This document shows, in pieces, positions 60,552 to 64,000 of a DNA stretch of 64,000 bases. The stretch is taken from assembly GCA_003134765.1 (NCBI GenBank), contig PLCM01000041.1, positions 248,001 to 312,000 of the forward strand. The letters run 5' to 3'. Both the position numbers and the translations under genes were made by a program. Every line of letters starts with the position of its first letter. Within the stretch, counting starts at the first letter, position 1. Source of the stretch: Spartobacteria bacterium (lineage in GTDB: Bacteria > Verrucomicrobiota > Verrucomicrobiia > Chthoniobacterales > UBA10450). The notes under the pieces are model-generated. The model did not search any database. It was given only the letters and a program-made list of their open reading frames with translations, and was not told the origin of the DNA.

Positions 60552-61928
60552 CTAACCGGGAATGCCCTTCAGCATCTGTTCGTTCGTCGGGAATTTCTTC
60601 ACGAACATGAGCAGACGCTCGATCGCTTCCCCGGGCTTGTGGCCCGCGAGGCCGCGCCGGATCAAATTGATCTTTTCCAGTTCCCACGGCTGGAGGAGCA
60701 ATTCCTCACGCCGGGTGCCGGAAAGAAAAATATCCACGGCCGGGTAAATGCGCTGGTCGCTGATTTTGCGATCCAGCACCATTTCCATGTTCCCGGTGCC
60801 CTTGAATTCCTGAAAGATCAGTTCATCCATCCGGCTGCCAGTCTCGATCAGGGCCGTGGCAACGATGGTGAGCGAACCAGCCTCCTCCGTGTTGCGCGCC
60901 GCGGAGAATAGTTTTCGCGGCGTTTCCATGGCTCGCGCATCGATACCACCACTCATGGTGCGTCCGCCCCCACCCATCGCGTTGTTAAACGCGCGGGCCG
61001 TGCGCGTAATCGAGTCGAGCAGGATAAACACATCTTTGCCGGCTTCGACGAGGCGTTTGGCCCGCTCGACCGCGAGCTGGGCGATGCGGGTATGGCTCTT
61101 GATGTCGCTGTCGTTCGAGCTGGCCATGATCTCGGCCTGTGGGCAGGAACGCCGGAAATCGGTCACTTCTTCCGGCCGTTCGTCGACCAGCAGGATGATC
61201 AGCTTCATCTCCGGATGATTTTTTACCACGGCGTCCGCAATGTGATGGAGCAAGGTCGTCTTGCCCGTGCGGGGCGGCGCCACAATCAAGCCGCGCTGGC
61301 CCATGCCCAGCGGCGTCATCAAGTCCATGATCCGCGTCGTGTAACGATCGGGGACAGTCTCCAGCTTAATCTTGCGATTGGGGTTGATCGTCGTCAGCTC
61401 TTCGAAAGGGCGCAGTCCCTGGTATTTCGTTGGCTCTTCTTCGTTGATCTTGTTGAGCCGGATGAGCTGCGGTCCGCGATTCCCGCGACGCGTCTCACCA
61501 TAAACCCACATGCCATCACGCAAGGCGAAGCGGCGCACGATCTCCGGCGTAACGAAAATATCGTTCGGCGTCTGGACGAAGTTTCGCTTCGCGTCGCGCA
61601 AGAAACCAAAGCCCTTACCCGAGATCTCGATGATGCCATCGCCGAATTCTGGTTCGCGTTCGACTTCGCCGTTCTGCGACGGCGTTCCCTCGCCACGCAT
61701 CGATTCATCACGCGGGTCGCCTTCATTCACCCGCGGAGCGCCCGCGGTTTCGTCAGATAAACCCGGCTCGGGCCGATCGGCGGGGCCATTGAGATCCCCG
61801 CGCTGTTCCTGCGGGCCTCGATCACGCGGGGCGTTGTGCCGCCGGGGGAATCGCCGGCGTGGACGCCGCGGACGGTCCGACTGAGTGTCGGTTTGCGGCG
61901 ATGGCTGGTTATCGTTTTCTTCGCTCAT
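60552..61928 (-). CDS. rho: transcription termination factor Rho
   Basis: A 458-residue protein starting at ATG 61926-61928 (MSEENDNQPSP). An Arg/Pro/Glu-rich unstructured arm of about 90 residues precedes the RNA-binding domain (GFGFLR and NDIFVTPEIVRRF). The ATPase core has Walker A PPRTGKTTLL (rather than the more usual PPxAGKT), LLVDERPEEVTDFRR, LLDSITRTARAFN and GGGRTMSGGID. The Q and R loops are intact. Rho terminates transcription at unstructured RNA. Confidence 0.95.
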   Translation of the reverse strand: MSEENDNQPSPQTDTQSDRPRRPRRRFPRRHNAPRDRGPQEQRGDLNGPADRPEPGLSDETAGAPRVNEGDPRDESMRGEGTPSQNGEVEREPEFGDGIIEISGKGFGFLRDAKRNFVQTPNDIFVTPEIVRRFALRDGMWVYGETRRGNRGPQLIRLNKINEEEPTKYQGLRPFEELTTINPNRKIKLETVPDRYTTRIMDLMTPLGMGQRGLIVAPPRTGKTTLLHHIADAVVKNHPEMKLIILLVDERPEEVTDFRRSCPQAEIMASSNDSDIKSHTRIAQLAVERAKRLVEAGKDVFILLDSITRTARAFNNAMGGGGRTMSGGIDARAMETPRKLFSAARNTEEAGSLTIVATALIETGSRMDELIFQEFKGTGNMEMVLDRKISDQRIYPAVDIFLSGTRREELLLQPWELEKINLIRRGLAGHKPGEAIERLLMFVKKFPTNEQMLKGIPG

Positions 61929-61991
61929 AAAATGCAGAGATTCATCTCGTTTGCTGCCGGAGCCGCGGCCGCCCTTCAAACCGGCGGCGTG

Positions 61992-62747
61992 TTACACCGG
62001 CAATTTTGCCAGCAATTCGTCGGGGATATCTAAGTTGGAATAGACGTTTTGGACGTCGTCGTCTTCTTCGAGGCTATCGCACAGGCGCAAGATCTGCAGC
62101 GCGACGGCCTCATCATGGACCGGAACTGTCGTATCTGGAATAAAAGTAAACTTCTGCCCATCGGTGGCGACGCCCGCGTTCTTGAGCGCCTCAGCTACTG
62201 CGTAGAGCTGGTCGTGGGAAGTGGTAATAACATACTGTTCCTCCTCCGTTGTCAACTCTTCCGCGCCGGCCTCCAGGGCCAGCTCAAAAATCCGCTCCTC
62301 CTCGATGGAACCCCGCGGCACCGTGATCCTCCCCTTCTTATGGAACATATAGGAAACACTGCCGCTCGAAGCGAGGTTGCCCTGGTTTCGGGCGAAAATG
62401 CTCCGGATTTCCGCAGCGGTGCGGTTTTTGTTATCGGTCGCCGCCTCCACGATCACAGCCACGCCGCCGGGGGCGTAGCCTTCGTAGACAATCTCGTCAA
62501 AATGCTGCGCCTCCATCCCCTCGCCCGTGCCCCGCTTGATCGCCCGCTCGATGTTGTCGTTGGGCATGCTTTGCGCGCGGGCCGACAGGATCGCGCTCCG
62601 CAGACGCGCGTTGCCGTCGGGATCGCCTCCGCCTGACTTGGCCGCGATGGTGATTTCGCGGGAAAGTTTGCTGAAGAGCGCGCCCCGTTTCGTATCGATT
62701 GCGCCCTTGAAGCGCTTAACTTTGGACCATTTGCTGTGTCCCGCCAT
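61992..62747 (-). CDS. yebC: YebC/PmpR family protein
   Basis: A 251-residue protein, the usual length. Starts MAGHSKWSKVKRFKGAID with the conserved MAGHSKW motif, then NIERAIKRGTGEG and YEGYAPGGVAVIVEAATDNKNRT. YebC family members act as transcription regulators or in translation of poly-proline stretches. It is upstream of rho on the same strand (63 bases between). Confidence 0.95.
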   Translation of the reverse strand: MAGHSKWSKVKRFKGAIDTKRGALFSKLSREITIAAKSGGGDPDGNARLRSAILSARAQSMPNDNIERAIKRGTGEGMEAQHFDEIVYEGYAPGGVAVIVEAATDNKNRTAAEIRSIFARNQGNLASSGSVSYMFHKKGRITVPRGSIEEERIFELALEAGAEELTTEEEQYVITTSHDQLYAVAEALKNAGVATDGQKFTFIPDTTVPVHDEAVALQILRLCDSLEEDDDVQNVYSNLDIPDELLAKLPV

Positions 62748-62903
62748 GAGATGGGAATTCTAAGTTGCCGGACAGACCTGTGTTCTTTCGGGAACCCGGA
62801 AAGCCTCGATGAGAAATCGTTATCGAGGAGGCAAAGTAACGATGGGAATTAAACCGCTTGTGGCGGTTCTTGTCAACAATTCTGCGCGGCCCGTCGTCAA
62901 CTG

Positions 62904-63012
62904 GTAGGGACGCCGCGTTCGCCGCTGGACGAACTCGCCGTGGCGCGCTGCGGGGTCCGGTTCGCTCGCTAACCGGCGAAGGGACTCGGACGGCGCAGCG
63001 CGCCGTCCCTAC
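62904..63012. repeat. intergenic nested palindrome in the yebC-typA gap
   Basis: Ends gtagggacg and cgtccctac with inner cggcgcagcgcgccg. It fills most of the 301-base gap 62748-63048, which holds no gene. A half copy of the family A repeat follows at 63016-63040, near the typA stop. Confidence 0.75.
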
Positions 63013-63015
63013 CTC

Positions 63016-63040
63016 GTCATCCCGAGCGAAGTCGAGGGAC
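63016..63040. repeat. half copy of family A palindromic repeat
   Basis: Only the left arm, gtcatcccgagcgaagtcga followed by gggac, is present. It lies 8 bases beyond the typA stop codon, in line with its 3' end. Confidence 0.75.
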
Positions 63041-63048
63041 GACCCGAA

Positions 63049-64000
63049 TTACGCCGCGTTTTGGGCCCGCTTCCGCGCCGTTGGATTGAGGATGCGTTTG
63101 CGGAGACGGAGCGATTTCGGGGTCGCTTCCACGAACTCATCCGAGCTGATGTATTCAATCGCGCGCTCGAGGGTCATGCGCAGCGGCGCTTCCAGCTGGA
63201 TGCCCTTGCCGTCGCCCTGGCTGCGCATGTTCGTGAGATGCTTCGCCTTGCAGGGATTCACCGGGAGGTCTTCCTGTCGCGCGTTTTCGCCGACGATCAT
63301 ACCTGCGTAAATTTCCTCCTGCGGACCGACGAAAAGTTTGCCGCGCGCCTGGATATTGTTCAACGCGTAGGCGGTACTGATCCCCGGTTCCATGGAAACC
63401 ATGACCCCGCGCGTCCGGCCTTCGAGTTCTCCCTTGAAGGGCGCGTATTCGCGAAAGAGATGGCTCATCAATCCTTCGCCGCGAGTCAGGTTAACCAGGT
63501 CGCTCTCGAAACCGATCAACCCGCGCGTCGGGATGATCGCTTCCACGGAAACCCGGCTCACGTGGTGATCCATGCTTACGACCTCGCCCTTTCGCGCCGC
63601 CAGAGTTTGCAAAACATCGCCGAGATTGTCGTTGGGAACCTCGACATAAAGATTTTCGAGGGGCTCCAGGAGCGAGCCGTTTTCGTCGCGTTGATAAATA
63701 ACCTCCGGCCGCGAAACCATGACTTCGTAACCTTCCCGGCGCATTTGCTCGACCAGGATCGCGATCTGCATTTCACCGCGCGCATTGATTTCGAAAGCGC
63801 CGGCGGCTTCGGTCTCTTTCATCTGGAGCGAGACATTGGCCCGGGTCTCACGAACCAGGCGTTCCTTGACGTGGCGCGCGGTCACAAATTTTCCTTCGCG
63901 TCCGGCGAACGGCGAATCGTTCACCAGGATCCGCATCCGGATGGTCGGCGGATCGATGTCGACGAACTGGAGCGGTGGATGCTCTTCCCGATCCGTCAGA
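63049..64000 (-). CDS. typA: GTP-binding protein TypA/BipA (5' part beyond window)
   Basis: The gene runs leftward and enters from the window's right edge, so only the last 316 codons are here. The visible part has VDIDPPTIRMRILVNDSPFA (usual VxVDEPTxxM), then FxVNDSPF-type beta domain III, GEMQIAILVEQMRREGYEV, IPTRGLIGFESDL, RTRGVMVSME and the C-terminal YISSDEFVEATPKSLRLRKR. TypA binds the ribosome and helps growth under stress and low temperature. The annotated ATG at 63936 is internal, not the real start. Confidence 0.93.
   Translation of the reverse strand, partial: LTDREEHPPLQFVDIDPPTIRMRILVNDSPFAGREGKFVTARHVKERLVRETRANVSLQMKETEAAGAFEINARGEMQIAILVEQMRREGYEVMVSRPEVIYQRDENGSLLEPLENLYVEVPNDNLGDVLQTLAARKGEVVSMDHHVSRVSVEAIIPTRGLIGFESDLVNLTRGEGLMSHLFREYAPFKGELEGRTRGVMVSMEPGISTAYALNNIQARGKLFVGPQEEIYAGMIVGENARQEDLPVNPCKAKHLTNMRSQGDGKGIQLEAPLRMTLERAIEYISSDEFVEATPKSLRLRKRILNPTARKRAQNAA

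Overview
The window looks like chromosomal DNA of a high-GC, Gram-negative-type bacterium. The best guess is a soil member of the Verrucomicrobia (Spartobacteria/Chthoniobacterales type). That placement is inferred from gene content and repeat style and has not been tested. Supporting signs are an outer-membrane set (KDO transferase, AsmA-like protein, TolC proteins, lipoprotein signal peptidase), a Rho with a long basic N-terminal arm, and many long imperfect palindromes between genes.

Layout. 1-12.3 kb: an FAD oxidoreductase (cut by the window edge) and a PIG-V-like glycosyltransferase, a scrambled stretch of gene copies and remnants, a GlgA-like glycosyltransferase, a CCA-adding-type enzyme, a 1338-residue exported protein and a lipoprotein. 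12.3-24.5 kb: Ca2+/H+ antiporter, lspA-ileS, an AddB/AddA-like helicase-nuclease pair, and inositol-phosphate synthase. 24.7-31.9 kb: a MacAB/TolC-like export system (two TolC-type genes, adaptor, permease, ATPase) with a radical SAM gene inside it. 31.9-34.6 kb: flippase and glycosyltransferase. 34.9-50.4 kb: a large lipid/cyclitol region. 50.5-64 kb: small genes, tRNA-Glu, waaA, rsmD, an AsmA-like gene, a lipid kinase, a rhomboid, glnE, a frame-broken DUF4112-like gene, rho, yebC and typA (cut by the window edge).

The most interesting part is 34.9-50.4 kb, together with the inositol-phosphate synthase at 23.4 kb. It holds a serine palmitoyltransferase-type enzyme coupled to a fatty-acid 2-hydroxylase-type enzyme. 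It also holds a protein that looks strongly like eukaryotic sphingolipid delta-4 desaturase (DEGS) and an SDR that could be the 3-ketosphinganine reductase. That SDR is coupled to a gene resembling inositol-1-phosphate cytidylyltransferase. A large GNAT protein (candidate N-acyltransferase/ceramide synthase) is coupled to a DIPPS-like CDP-alcohol phosphotransferase. Read together, these could make an inositol-phosphate sphingolipid with a hydroxylated acyl chain and a desaturated base, using CDP-inositol as head-group donor. A six-gene operon (39.0-44.4 kb) adds a second CDP-alcohol transferase, HAD phosphatase, nucleotidyltransferase, ATP-grasp protein, class-III aminotransferase and Gfo/Idh dehydrogenase, which may build or modify a second, perhaps amino-bearing, head group. 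The pathway is inference; most of the individual family calls rest on visible motifs.

The second theme is repeats. At least three families of intergenic palindromes recur. One sits in-frame inside ileS, others supply stop codons or C-terminal tails of real genes (addA, lspA, rsmD, cca, and two convergent genes near 36.5 kb), and several short gene remnants lie nearby. I saw no CRISPR array, prophage, insertion-sequence transposase or rRNA.
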